A DNA stretch of 34,656 nt from an uncultured Acidimicrobiales bacterium. GTDB taxonomy: Bacteria; Actinomycetota; Acidimicrobiia; Acidimicrobiales; SHLQ01. Location of the stretch: assembly GCA_938038785.1 (NCBI GenBank), contig CALHTB010000059.1:1-34656 (forward strand), in the 5' to 3' direction. Under the pieces are notes generated by a model, which saw only the letters and a list, made by a program, of their open reading frames with translations, had not been told where the DNA came from and did no database searches. Positions 8,529-16,662 of this stretch are shown here, piece by piece. Positions within the stretch are counted from its first letter, which is position 1; every line of letters starts with the position of its first letter. The position numbers and the translations under genes were made by a program.

Positions 8529-8917
8529 GGGTCCTGCTGTTCTTCGATACGAACCTCGAACGTTCGCTTGATGACGCCGAAGGCGCGGTCATCCGAGAAC
8601 TGTGGCAACAGGGCGTTTGTCTTGAACTCCAACGTCGCCCGAACAACCTCCCCGTCTTCGACAAGCTCTAACGTCGCACCAGTTCCCCCGACCTCGGCCA
8701 AGAAGTCAGAGCGTGCCTCGGCTGGGCTTGTGCCGTTGCGCTCGGCAACGTCTCGTGCGGCATCGAGCGCGAGCGCGTTAACGACCGAGGTGGCATACAG
8801 GTTGTAGGTGACGTTCACGGCAAACACCAGGAAGCCAAAGAAGAACAGCATGCCCAAGGCCATGCTGAAGATTCCAGACCCCCGATCACGATGTTCCCGT
8901 CGAGCCGGGACGCGCAT
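8525..8917 (-). CDS. TadE-like pseudopilin
   Basis: The 130-residue protein has an 8-12 residue basic leader ending in RDRG (residues 10-13), a strong hydrophobic helix (about 14-42) and an extracytoplasmic domain. The post-helix segment ALDAARDVAERNG resembles the TadE N-terminal region. It starts two bases after the stop of the pilin-like gene and overlaps the next TadE-like gene by four bases. The D-R-G leader motif is shared with the three other small pilin-like proteins of the cluster and probably marks the prepilin peptidase cleavage site. Confidence 0.75.
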   Translation of the reverse strand: MRVPARREHRDRGSGIFSMALGMLFFFGFLVFAVNVTYNLYATSVVNALALDAARDVAERNGTSPAEARSDFLAEVGGTGATLELVEDGEVVRATLEFKTNALLPQFSDDRAFGVIKRTFEVRIEEQQDP

Positions 8918-8919
8918 TG

Positions 8920-9159
8920 CTATCCGCCGGTGCCCCCACCGATGCTGTCGACCTGTTCCTTGGCCCTGTCGCCAACATCGTTGGCCAGACCGTCAAAGAG
9001 CAGGTACATCGCAGCACCGATTGTTGCGATGACAAGAATCGCGATGGCCATCGAAATGACTCCCTCACCGCGGTCATCGGTCAAGCGAGCACTGATGGCG
9101 TTGCGGACGTTGACTTCAAGTACGCCGAGGTGGCGTCCTGCCGTGTTTGCCAGTTCCAT
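8920..9159 (-). CDS. Flp-type pilin-like small membrane protein
   Basis: The 79-residue protein has a 31-residue leader ending in DDRG (28-31), one hydrophobic helix (GVISMAIAILVIATIGAAMY) and a short polar tail rich in Gly. Size, single helix and position directly after tadC fit the major Flp pilin, but the canonical E-Y pair after the cleavage site is absent, so this is a divergent pilin. The ATG at 9159 is chosen because GGAG (complement of 9166-9169) lies 6 bases upstream. In-frame starts at 9171 (ATG) and 9213 (GTG) are less well placed. The 54 untranslated bases before it form the largest gap in the operon, which would suit separately tuned pilin expression. Confidence 0.65.
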   Translation of the reverse strand: MELANTAGRHLGVLEVNVRNAISARLTDDRGEGVISMAIAILVIATIGAAMYLLFDGLANDVGDRAKEQVDSIGGGTGG

Positions 9160-9213
9160 TGTTGTCTCCATTGTTGTGTTGCTTTCTTTATGAAATATCA
9201 CTCTGAGTTGCAC

Positions 9214-10113
9214 TTAGCCGAATTCGGCAAGTGCACTGAGAAAAGGAATCATCATCAAGATGACGCCGGGAACGAGGGCAGCCAGGGTCACCGGAACCCA
9301 TACCTGCTGGTTCTTTCGTTCGATTGCTTCGAGCAGTTCCCGGTGCGCTTCGGCGCGAACGGTGCGGGCTTCGGCGGCCACCATGGTGCCAAGATCGCCC
9401 GCTTCCTTGTTGAGCGACAGAATGGCCACAAGTCGGTTGACGGCTTCTACATCTACTGTGTCAGCCCATTCTAATAGGGCAGCGTGCTCGCCTGAGCCTT
9501 GTCGAATGCGCTGAGTCACGACTTCGAGGTCGCGGGCCACCACTCCCGAGCCACGCGCACTCACCCGCTGCAAGGCGGCCCCGAGCGAGTAACCCGACCC
9601 CAACAACATAGCGATCTGTTCAGAGACGACGGGGAGCTCTTGGAACGTCCGGTGTTTCCACAAGTCCGACGCGTTTGCCAGCTGCTGCTCCACGATGAGG
9701 AACGCCAAAAGTGGGGCGATCAGTAGGAACATCACGATCAACGGTGTGGGCAGGCCAAGCACCAATCCGAACAGCAGAACGGTCATCGCTGCACCAACAG
9801 CCCAACCGACCTGGCGAAGGCGAAACTCCGAAGCGCTGATGTCCCAATGCACTCGACGAAGTCGTCGAGGAAGCTCCTCGCTCACACCAAACACCCGTGC
9901 CGCCACGCCGCCAACAGCTTCGGACAGCGGTCGCAAGAGTTGGCCAAAGCTCTCGACCGACAGAATCTCGCCACCGCGACTGAGGCGCTCGCCGGGGAGA
10001 TACGGCGACACTCGTGCAGCCAGTGACCTGGTCTTAAAGAATCGGAGCTCGCTCAAGATAAGCGTCGCGCCAACAAAGAGGAAGATCGCTGAGGCAGCGA
10101 GGATACGCATCAT
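9214..10113 (-). CDS. tadC: Tad pilus assembly membrane protein TadC (type II secretion F family)
   Basis: TadC is one of the two inner-membrane platform proteins that work with the TadA ATPase to assemble Flp pili. The 299-residue protein has an N-terminal membrane helix (about 2-22), two central helices (about 107-146) and a C-terminal helix. The T2SSF-like cytoplasmic segment in between includes ELPVVSEQIAMLLGSGYSLGAALQ. Acidic and glycine residues in GSGEHAALLEWAD and LNKEAGDLGTMVAAEARTVRAE follow the family pattern. The first of two adjacent ATGs overlaps the tadB stop as ATGA. Confidence 0.88.
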   Translation of the reverse strand: MMRILAASAIFLFVGATLILSELRFFKTRSLAARVSPYLPGERLSRGGEILSVESFGQLLRPLSEAVGGVAARVFGVSEELPRRLRRVHWDISASEFRLRQVGWAVGAAMTVLLFGLVLGLPTPLIVMFLLIAPLLAFLIVEQQLANASDLWKHRTFQELPVVSEQIAMLLGSGYSLGAALQRVSARGSGVVARDLEVVTQRIRQGSGEHAALLEWADTVDVEAVNRLVAILSLNKEAGDLGTMVAAEARTVRAEAHRELLEAIERKNQQVWVPVTLAALVPGVILMMIPFLSALAEFG

Positions 10114-10988
10114 GCGAACACCCGATCATCTGTTGGAAGGCGCATAATTCGCCCAGCCCACACCCAACACGCAATTACTAGAACGAGTGCAATAGCAACG
10201 AACAGCTGGCCAGTTCCGGTGGCATACGCGTCGCGGCCGTTTCCAATACTCAGGCCCGTCAACGCCATGCCCGCCGGAGTGATGATCGTGAACCAGCGTG
10301 CGAACCGCACGCCAGATTGGCGAGCAATGGCATCGCGACGGTGCTGCTGATCGGTAAGTCGGTCTTGTGCGAGTGCGGCTAGTCGATTGCCAACCTCGCC
10401 ACCGCCGAGCTCGTGGGCGGTCAGCAGCGTCTCGGAGACGACGTCGGCGGTGTTGTGTGCAAGTTCTCGTTTGAGTACTTCGAGCGATCGTCCGAAGTCG
10501 GTCGAGATGATCCACTCTCGGTTTGCGGCTTCGAAGGCCGGTCGAAGACCCTCGTGGCTGCGAAGCCCAACCTCGAAGGTGGCCTGCGGGATCGAGCGGC
10601 CCAGGGTGCCGGTCAAAAGCCGAATCTCTTCAATGATGGTGGGCCAGGCTTGATGTGCGTGATCGATCGTGCGCTCGTGGCGGACCCGGGCGATGCCGAT
10701 GGGCACAGTGGCGGCAAATAGGCCAATGATGAGTCCTGGCACGAGTGCTCCGAAGATCACAACACCGAAGGCCACGCCGGCCAGCAGGAGGAGCAGCATC
10801 GCCGCTAGCAGGGTGCGTAGATCGAGGTCGCCGATGCCCAGGCTCGACAGCAGCTCTTCGGTACGGTCTCGTTCCTCGGCGACGGGACTTGGTGGTCCGG
10901 GCTGGGCGCCATCCCACCCAAACGCATACGCGCTGTAGAGCAGGTGAATTCCGTAGGCAGCAAGGATGGCGAGCACCAGGGCGATCAT
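10110..10988 (-). CDS. tadB: Tad pilus assembly membrane protein TadB (type II secretion F family)
   Basis: The 292-residue protein is the partner platform protein of TadC. A single N-terminal helix (about 2-22) is followed by a charged linker, a helical hairpin (about 60-100), a T2SSF cytoplasmic domain (about 110-235) with the segment AWPTIIEEIRLLTGTLGRSIPQA, and C-terminal helices. The family-type HELGGGEVGNRLAALAQDRL stretch is present. It overlaps tadA upstream and tadC downstream by four bases each, so translation of the three is coupled. Confidence 0.88.
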   Translation of the reverse strand: MIALVLAILAAYGIHLLYSAYAFGWDGAQPGPPSPVAEERDRTEELLSSLGIGDLDLRTLLAAMLLLLLAGVAFGVVIFGALVPGLIIGLFAATVPIGIARVRHERTIDHAHQAWPTIIEEIRLLTGTLGRSIPQATFEVGLRSHEGLRPAFEAANREWIISTDFGRSLEVLKRELAHNTADVVSETLLTAHELGGGEVGNRLAALAQDRLTDQQHRRDAIARQSGVRFARWFTIITPAGMALTGLSIGNGRDAYATGTGQLFVAIALVLVIACWVWAGRIMRLPTDDRVFA

Positions 10989-12349
10989 GAGGCGCCGCCA
11001 GGGTTGTTATGCATGGTGGAGAACGACACGGTCGGCTTTGGCATCGGCGTCTCCTGCGGCAGGACATCGCGAATGTCGATGCCGCGGTTGGCCATCTCTT
11101 CGGCGGCACGAACTGGCAGCTGCCCGGTCCATTCGAGGCGACCCGAACGAGGGTTCCGTTTGAATACTTCCGTCATGGTGAAACTCGTCGAGCCCGCGGC
11201 AGAGGTCAGGTCTTCGACACATGCGATCTGGTTGACCCGTGGCCCCTCGGGCGTGCGCACTGTGTGGACGACCACATCAACGGCCTGAGAAACAAGGTCG
11301 TTCAGGGCGGCCATTGGAATGTCGCTCGAGGTTTCGGCGAGTTGGCAAACAAAGCGAAGGCGTGTGAGGGCTTGACGGGCCGAGCCCGCGTGAATGGTTG
11401 TAAAGCCGGTGACACCACTCGACAACGTCATCATCAGCGGCAGGGCTTCGCGGTCGCGGACCTCGCCAACGATGGCGACGTCTGGGGCCATGCGCAAGAA
11501 ACCACCAACGAGGCTTCGGAGGTCGATGCCGGGCCGGTCCGGGCGAGCGCCGCGTGTTTGCATGCTGGCCACGTTCGGGAGAGGCACGTCGGCCTCGAAC
11601 ACCTCCTCGGCAATGACAACACGCAACGTTGGATCGAGCTCGGCGGCACAGCACGAGAGCAGAGTTGTCTTACCTGCGCCAGGAACTCCGGCGAAGACCA
11701 TCGACAAACTTGAATGCACGCATGCTCGGAGGAAAGCAGCCCCATCGGGGGTGATGGTGTCGGAGGAAACAAGCTCATCGAGCGACCGGAACGACATGCC
11801 GGTGAACTTTCGAATGTTCACGATCATGTGGCTGCCACGGGCAATGTCGCCGTGCACGATGTGCAGACGTGAACCATTGTCGAGCTGGGCGTCCTGGAGG
11901 CCGGCGGTTGGGTCGAGTGCACGGTGAGCGCCACTCGAACGGTCGACGATTCGAGTCATGGTGCGCAGCACGTGCTCGTCGTCGTGGAACGACTCGTTGT
12001 GATATCCAGAAGGACCTTTGTGGCGCTTCACAAAAATTTGATCCGGCGCGTTGATCATGATTTCCCAAACATCATCATCGGCGAGGAGGGTGGCCAGCGG
12101 GCCGTAGCCGGTCAGGTTGGACATCGCCCGTTCGACGAGAATCTCCGGCTCGGTGAGGTCGATCGAACGGATGCCGCGGCGGTGATCGGCTCGCCACTGG
12201 TTGACGAGGTCGCGCAAGATGGAACGTAGCTGTTCATCAGCTTCGGAGGCACCAGGGGAGACGTTTCGCTCGTTGGCGACTTCGAGTGTCATGCGCTCGA
12301 GTTCTTCCAGCGGAGATACGTCGATGTGGGGATCGAGGGCGCTACTCAT
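10985..12349 (-). CDS. tadA: Tad pilus assembly ATPase TadA/CpaF
   Basis: TadA is the hexameric secretion-type ATPase that powers Flp pilus assembly from the cytoplasm. The 454-residue protein has an N-terminal region with DVWEIMINAP and a C-terminal RecA-like domain. That domain carries Walker A GVPGAGKTT, the Asp-box-like VVIAEEVFEAD, Walker B VAIVGEVRDREAL and a His-box-like GFTTIHAGSA. The ATG at 12349 is chosen over an upstream in-frame start because GGAG lies 8 bases before it and the overlap with tadZ falls to 8 bases, in keeping with the rest of the operon. All catalytic motifs appear intact. Confidence 0.93.
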   Translation of the reverse strand: MSSALDPHIDVSPLEELERMTLEVANERNVSPGASEADEQLRSILRDLVNQWRADHRRGIRSIDLTEPEILVERAMSNLTGYGPLATLLADDDVWEIMINAPDQIFVKRHKGPSGYHNESFHDDEHVLRTMTRIVDRSSGAHRALDPTAGLQDAQLDNGSRLHIVHGDIARGSHMIVNIRKFTGMSFRSLDELVSSDTITPDGAAFLRACVHSSLSMVFAGVPGAGKTTLLSCCAAELDPTLRVVIAEEVFEADVPLPNVASMQTRGARPDRPGIDLRSLVGGFLRMAPDVAIVGEVRDREALPLMMTLSSGVTGFTTIHAGSARQALTRLRFVCQLAETSSDIPMAALNDLVSQAVDVVVHTVRTPEGPRVNQIACVEDLTSAAGSTSFTMTEVFKRNPRSGRLEWTGQLPVRAAEEMANRGIDIRDVLPQETPMPKPTVSFSTMHNNPGGAS

Positions 12350-13649
12350 CGTCTTCGCTCCAAGTGCCGAGCGATCCGGGCACAACGGCCACCGGCTCAA
12401 GCTGGTTGTCGGTCACGGGGGTCATCGGTGCGCTCTCGGTCTGGCCGAGCATGGCGGTGATGGCGTCCCCGAGGCCGTTGGTGAGCCCGCTCGGAAGCGG
12501 GTCGCCGTCTCGCAAGGTTGCTTCAAGCTGACGCTTCGTTGGAAGAAAGATTGGGTTCGCAACGTGTGCTCCGTCGGGCAGGCGGCTCGTGAGGAGGTCG
12601 CCTACAGCCGAAGTGATCGAGGCGCGAACGCTCGCCTTGCGCGGAGAATGATTGATGACCGGCAAGATCCGTTTGTTGTCGACTCCAAGCTGCGTCAGCG
12701 CCATGACGGTTCGGACGAGGTGGTGCACTCCCCAAGACCCGGGGGCGCCAACAACGACGATGAGGTCGGCCTGCATCGCCGCCATCCGGCCAAGTCGGTT
12801 CCGGTCCTCAATGTCGGTCGAGCCGGTTTCTGTAGCGCCATCAAATTCGCCGTGAAGGTCGCAAACGGTGGTGGAGTAGAGCGAGGTAAGCGTGGTCCAA
12901 GTAGCCGAAAGTGCCCGGGCCGGGATGGAGATCCAGTCGCGTTCGTTCCGCAGGCCGAGCAGCAGGTCGTAGCCGCGCTCGGGAAAGGTGTGGATATTCG
13001 TCAGTGCGTCGGCTGGGTTGGGCACGCCAAGCCGGTGCGCCTCGACAAGCTCCAGCAGTCCCGGGACTGTGTCTCGGGCGTCGTGGAACATGGCTTGGCT
13101 CGACCGCAGTGCCATGTCGGCGAGCAAGATTTTCTGACGTTCCTCGTGGCGAACCAAGCCTTGCGCGGCGGCCATGGCCACCGTCGAGGTGCCAATTCCA
13201 CCCGCTCCAGTTACCGCCACGACCCGGCCGGTTGGCACCGCTTCGGGTTCGTCGGTTTCGGAGCGATGCGCTACCTCTCCACGACCAATTCGAAACGAGT
13301 TGTCTTCGAGGGCCGAAAGCAGGTCGCCCGCATCGAAGCGTTCGTCGAGGACCACCCGAGCTCCAAGCGACTGCCAGTCGCGGTCGACGAGGCCATGGTC
13401 GATAATGATCGGTGCACAGCCAACGGCGTTGGCCAGGTCGAGTAGATCTCGGTCGAGACCGTTTGTCGAGGCGTCAGCAAGCACTGCCGAAAATGCCTGG
13501 CCGCTCTCCAGGCGCGAAATGACCTCAGTGGCAGAGATGCACTTCACGAATTCGACCGGAAGCGCGGCCTCGTTGGCCCATCGGGCAACCCGACGGAACC
13601 ACTCGCGTCGCGCTGGTGCGACACCGAGGACAACGAAACGCTCGTTCAC
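12342..13649 (-). CDS. TadZ/CpaE-like ParA-family protein with degenerate P-loop
   Basis: TadZ/CpaE proteins localise the Tad machinery to the pole or assembly site. The 435-residue protein has an N-terminal receiver-like region (about 5-115, without a clear phospho-acceptor set) followed by a MinD/ParA-like domain. The deviant Walker A position reads GAGGIGTST (148-156): both the signature lysine and the P-loop lysine of KGGxGKTT are replaced (A149, T154). Loss of these lysines predicts weak or no ATP hydrolysis, as reported for some TadZ proteins. It starts with GTG overlapping the cpaB stop, and its stop lies inside the tadA start region. Confidence 0.82.
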   Translation of the reverse strand: MNERFVVLGVAPARREWFRRVARWANEAALPVEFVKCISATEVISRLESGQAFSAVLADASTNGLDRDLLDLANAVGCAPIIIDHGLVDRDWQSLGARVVLDERFDAGDLLSALEDNSFRIGRGEVAHRSETDEPEAVPTGRVVAVTGAGGIGTSTVAMAAAQGLVRHEERQKILLADMALRSSQAMFHDARDTVPGLLELVEAHRLGVPNPADALTNIHTFPERGYDLLLGLRNERDWISIPARALSATWTTLTSLYSTTVCDLHGEFDGATETGSTDIEDRNRLGRMAAMQADLIVVVGAPGSWGVHHLVRTVMALTQLGVDNKRILPVINHSPRKASVRASITSAVGDLLTSRLPDGAHVANPIFLPTKRQLEATLRDGDPLPSGLTNGLGDAITAMLGQTESAPMTPVTDNQLEPVAVVPGSLGTWSEDDE

Positions 13650-14323
13650 GAGGTGATCTCCGGGATCTCGACTTCCGGTGCTCCGGTGACGCCGATAACT
13701 GAGACATCGGCGAGGATCGAGGCCATTACCAGTTCGCTCGCGACAGCGCCGTCAGCGATTCCCAGGCGAAGAACGGTGTCGCCGGTTCCGCCAAATTCGG
13801 TGTCACCGTTGTCGTAGGAGAGAACAATGGCTTCTTCCGCAATCAGCCGAGTCTCCGGGCCGAGCTCCCGGTTGCTGTCGTAGGTTGCGACCACCGAGAC
13901 GAGCTCTCCAGCCGCGAGGCTGACCGGGGTGCGGCCGGCGTCGACTTCGATCGAGACGACGGCGAGGCCAGACGGCACTGCATCGGGTAGGCCTTCAGCG
14001 ACGTTTGAGAGCTGCAGAAACTCGAGTTGGGCGACTGGACCAAGCAGAACTGAACCAACGACTTGAGACGGGTCGGTGGCAACCCAATCGACGTCTTCGG
14101 CAAGGCGTAGCTGGATCTGGGCGACGTGCTCTGGTTCGATCACGGTGCCGGGGGCGAGGTCGGTCCGGGCAACGACAACGTCTCGGATGGTGGCGTTATC
14201 ACCGAGGCGCGACGCCAACAAAACACCCAGAACCGCAAGGGTGATGAGGAGCCCTCCAAGAACGGCGCGGCCGCTTGGAAGACGTCGGCTGGGCCGGAGA
14301 ACTGGCTGTTCGACATCGCTCAT
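13646..14323 (-). CDS. CpaB/RcpC-like SAF-domain protein, first gene of the Tad operon
   Basis: The 225-residue protein has a proline/arginine-rich cytoplasmic N-terminus, one membrane helix (about residues 19-41), then an SAF domain (about 48-112). The segment VVVARTDLAPGTVIEPEHV is typical of CpaB/RcpC. In diderms RcpC helps assemble or gate the secretin; here no secretin gene is visible, so the role may be periplasm-like or wall-associated support. It is the first gene of the operon. A TGGAGG ribosome site lies 10 bases before the ATG. It diverges from the small HTH gene across a 92-base spacer that must hold the operon promoter, although I cannot place a convincing -10. Confidence 0.8.
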   Translation of the reverse strand: MSDVEQPVLRPSRRLPSGRAVLGGLLITLAVLGVLLASRLGDNATIRDVVVARTDLAPGTVIEPEHVAQIQLRLAEDVDWVATDPSQVVGSVLLGPVAQLEFLQLSNVAEGLPDAVPSGLAVVSIEVDAGRTPVSLAAGELVSVVATYDSNRELGPETRLIAEEAIVLSYDNGDTEFGGTGDTVLRLGIADGAVASELVMASILADVSVIGVTGAPEVEIPEITS

Positions 14324-14380
14324 TGGGCTGAAGCCTCCATACCTATGGGGAGTTGGGGCACATTCGATGGTCGAGAATGC

Positions 14381-14408
14381 TTCAAAGAACGTGAAAGTGC
14401 GCTATGGT
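14381..14408 (+). promoter_or_regulatory. Promoter of the small HTH gene, predicted leaderless
   Basis: A -35-like TTCAAA (14381-14386) lies 16 bases before a -10-like TATGGT (14403-14408), and seven bases separate this from the ATG at 14416. Transcription would start at the ATG itself. The -10 contains the alternative ATG at 14404, which argues against that codon being the start. Confidence 0.55.
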
Positions 14409-14415
14409 GGTGGTC

Positions 14416-14664
14416 ATGACTCAAGCAGACGGAGACTGGCTCTCCACCAAAGAAGCCGCAGCGGCGCTCGGGCTTATCCCGCGCACCCTCTACCGCTTGA
14501 TCGATGAAGGGCAACTGCCCGCCTACAGATTCGGGCGAGTTATACGTTTGAAGCAGAGCGAAATCGACGACTTCGTCTCGAAAAGCCAGATCGAACCTGG
14601 CGAGCTCGAGCATCTCTACCCCGAGACTGCTTCCAGCGAGGCCGAAGCTACCGCTTCGTCCTAG
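14416..14664 (+). CDS. Small helix-turn-helix (excisionase/MerR-like) DNA-binding protein
   Basis: The 82-residue protein consists mainly of a winged-helix domain of the HTH_17/excisionase type: WLSTKEAAAALGLIPRTLYR is the HTH, followed by the wing DEGQLPAYRFGRVIRL. A short acidic tail ends after GELEHLYPE. Similar small proteins with the LPAYRFGRVIRL and LEHLYPE segments are conserved in actinobacteria on chromosomal sites without phage genes, so the excisionase label is structural and does not imply a mobile element. No integrase or attachment site is nearby. It is convergent with the hypothetical gene at 14682 and divergent from the pilus operon, which it might regulate; that is speculation. 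Confidence 0.75.
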   Translation: MTQADGDWLSTKEAAAALGLIPRTLYRLIDEGQLPAYRFGRVIRLKQSEIDDFVSKSQIEPGELEHLYPETASSEAEATASS

Positions 14665-14681
14665 GGGCGTACCGACGCAAT

Positions 14682-15221
14682 TCATCGTGCAAGCACCACC
14701 TGATCAACTGCGAACAGCGGAATCGTGACGGTGTCAGAATCGCCATCTAGGCGAAGTACGAGCTGATCTTCTCCCACCCGCAGGATCGAGCCCATCAGAC
14801 GGTTTCCCGTCGACAAAGTGAGCGCTATGCGCTCGCGCTCTTCGCTATACCCATCGAGGAGCTGGGCAAGCTCGGGGCCGGTTGAAATCGGTTCCACGGA
14901 TCGGTCGTGCCCAGGGCCCTGTTCGATAAGTGCCTCGATTGCCAAGCGGCGAATGAGCACTCGCTCGGGGCCATTGGACGGAGCGACGACTACGACGTCG
15001 GGGCCGAGAGCTGAGATCGTGCCATGAACTGAATGCTCGGCGCGGGTACGAATGGTCACCGGCGCTTGCGTTTCCGCGAGTTCGACGAGAGTGCCGGCGA
15101 AGGTCCCCGACAGCGCTGCGGCCAGCGACCGGTCCGAGCGTTGCTGGCGCGCCTCGATGGCCTTGGCCCGGCGCGCCTCATCGGTCAGCGCAGTCAGATT
15201 GTCATCAAAGGAAGAGTGCAT
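14682..15221 (-). CDS. Conserved hypothetical protein with two small beta-barrel-like segments
   Basis: The 179-residue cytoplasmic protein has no signal peptide or membrane helix. An N-terminal helical part (about 1-45, rich in Ala/Arg/Glu) is followed by a segment reading VTIRTRAEHSVHGTISALG and DVVVVAP, and a C-terminal segment (about 135-179) with IALTLSTGNRLMGSILRVG. Both look like Sm/SH3-like small barrels, each with a glycine-led strand pattern. I recall proteins of this type next to small HTH genes in other actinobacteria, but I cannot name the family. Function is unknown; a nucleic-acid-binding or scaffold role is possible. Confidence 0.6.
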   Translation of the reverse strand: MHSSFDDNLTALTDEARRAKAIEARQQRSDRSLAAALSGTFAGTLVELAETQAPVTIRTRAEHSVHGTISALGPDVVVVAPSNGPERVLIRRLAIEALIEQGPGHDRSVEPISTGPELAQLLDGYSEERERIALTLSTGNRLMGSILRVGEDQLVLRLDGDSDTVTIPLFAVDQVVLAR

Positions 15222-15384
15222 CGCCGTAACCAGTTGCCGAATGCACCGGCGAGATCACCAGCGCAAGACTCCAATGTTGGACGCGCTACCGGGTCGCCTA
15301 AATAGGCCCGCGGGCTCGCTGAATAGGCCGTATGGGGTCTGGATATGCACCTACGTAGGCGCCTTGGCCTACGGTCATGGGCCG
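15222..15384. other. Intergenic spacer with short palindromes
   Basis: This 163-base gap holds a 10-bp palindrome GCCCGCGGGC (15306-15315), a direct repeat AATAGGCC (15301-15308 and 15322-15329, period 21) and a stem-loop CGTAGGC-GCCTTG-GCCTACG (15354-15373). The stem-loop lies 12 bases after the methyltransferase stop on the minus strand and could be a terminator, but no T-tract follows. The promoter of the gene at 15221 should also lie here; I could not place it. Confidence 0.35.
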
Positions 15385-16509
15385 CTAGTGGCGCTGAACG
15401 ATGAAGGTCTCGTCGTTGAACCACAGACCGCCGCGTCGGCGAAGCACATCTGCAGTGGCCTCGAGGTACGTGCCACCACGGGTGCACTCCTCAACGCGAT
15501 CATCTTCGATCTGGGCCACATAAATTGCCGCGTTCCATGCGGCGAAAAGGGTAGAGGTGCCGATCTGATTGCCGATCTCGGTCGGCAGGGTATGCATCTC
15601 GTAGTTCAGCAGCGAATCGCTGTCGCTCATCGCAACGAGGTCGAACTCTTTGGCCTCAGAGCCGAGTTCGGTGCGAAGTACGTCGAGCAACTCATGTCGG
15701 TCGACAGGGAAGGGTTCTTCGCCCGGCCAGATCTCATGCACGATCTCCAACCCAGGGTCGTCACCGCTCGATTGGATACCGATCAAGATTCCAGCGCTTC
15801 GCAATGCCCGGCTCAGCGGGGCAAGTATTCGCTTCACTTTGAAATCGGCGGGCATACGCGACCGCCATGGTTGCGACGCAATCACCAGGTCGTAATCGGC
15901 TCGTGGGTTCTCCTCGTCGGGCAACACATTGTCGAGCGCAAACTCCTGGTCAGCACGATGAATGATGAGCGCCGTCGGTGTGACATACAGCGGATTGCCG
16001 GTCTTTTCGCTCGGGCGAACCGCCCAATGCTCGGCGAGGAACGGTTCGAGCTGGCGCAGCTGCTCGCCGAAGCTGTACGACGAGTCACCCTCGAGCGACA
16101 CCACATGGCGCACCATGTTCTTCTGCTTCTCTTCGGTATTTGGGAGCAGCCAGGGCGATTCGGAGTAGTGCAGGTTTGTCAGAACCACGACCGACTGCGG
16201 GTGCTCGACCAATCGGTCGGGCAACTTGTCGAGTGTGAGGCGGGCGTCCTCGAGGCTTATCTCTTTGCCCACGACATAGAAAGGCACCGTAGGGAACCGG
16301 GCGTGCATTGCACTGAGCAGATAGGACAGAACGGTGCCGTCACCCACCCCAGCGTCGTACACGCGCAACGCGGGAGGCTCGGGTCGTAAGCGTGGAAGTT
16401 CGCGGGCGATCCTTTCGGCGACCCGCCACTTCTCGTCGCAGGTGTTCACAAAGGCCAAGTACTTCTGGCGGTTGTCGTAGAAGCGGAATGGGCGTTCTTC
16501 TGTGCTCAT
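15385..16509 (-). CDS. SAM-dependent methyltransferase-like protein of unknown substrate
   Basis: The 374-residue protein has a class I methyltransferase motif I (VYDAGVGDGTVLSYLL, about residues 50-65), followed by a GKEIS acidic-loop segment (motif II-like) and YDLVIASQPW (motif IV-like, about 205-214). The N-terminal FRFYDNRQKYLAFVNTCDEKW is distinctive, and the last third contains no second known domain. I cannot assign a substrate. The ATG at 16509 is preceded by TACAGT 9 bases upstream and GAGGG directly before the start, so leadered or nearly leaderless initiation are both possible. It is divergent from phoH. Confidence 0.7.
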   Translation of the reverse strand: MSTEERPFRFYDNRQKYLAFVNTCDEKWRVAERIARELPRLRPEPPALRVYDAGVGDGTVLSYLLSAMHARFPTVPFYVVGKEISLEDARLTLDKLPDRLVEHPQSVVVLTNLHYSESPWLLPNTEEKQKNMVRHVVSLEGDSSYSFGEQLRQLEPFLAEHWAVRPSEKTGNPLYVTPTALIIHRADQEFALDNVLPDEENPRADYDLVIASQPWRSRMPADFKVKRILAPLSRALRSAGILIGIQSSGDDPGLEIVHEIWPGEEPFPVDRHELLDVLRTELGSEAKEFDLVAMSDSDSLLNYEMHTLPTEIGNQIGTSTLFAAWNAAIYVAQIEDDRVEECTRGGTYLEATADVLRRRGGLWFNDETFIVQRH

Positions 16510-16606
16510 GCCCTCGATACTGTACGAGAACCACGTAGCCGAGCGTGGCGTCGGCGGTCTTGGTCAGCTCACTCCTGCAGTCGCCGCTGTTGGCTCACAG
16601 ATGCGC

Positions 16607-16615
16607 TGGTACGCT
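16607..16615 (+). promoter_or_regulatory. Candidate extended -10 promoter of the phoH operon
   Basis: TGGTACGCT is an extended -10 (TGN-TACGCT). It would start transcription near 16622, giving a leader of about 40 bases to the TTG start of phoH. No good -35 is present at 17 bases, as is common with extended -10 promoters. Confidence 0.4.
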
Positions 16616-16662
16616 AGTTGGGTTGACCTTCGCGTCCGATCACCTTGCAAAGAGCAGAAAAC

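Noticed and set aside
12201..13445. Long plus-strand open frame (414 codons) opposite tadA and tadZ
   Set aside because: It is a shadow of two well-supported pilus genes and has no family resemblance or ribosome site.
14404..14664. Excisionase reading of the small HTH gene as part of a prophage or integrative element
   Set aside because: No integrase, attachment repeat, relaxase or phage gene is nearby, and the protein resembles chromosomal actinobacterial HTH proteins.
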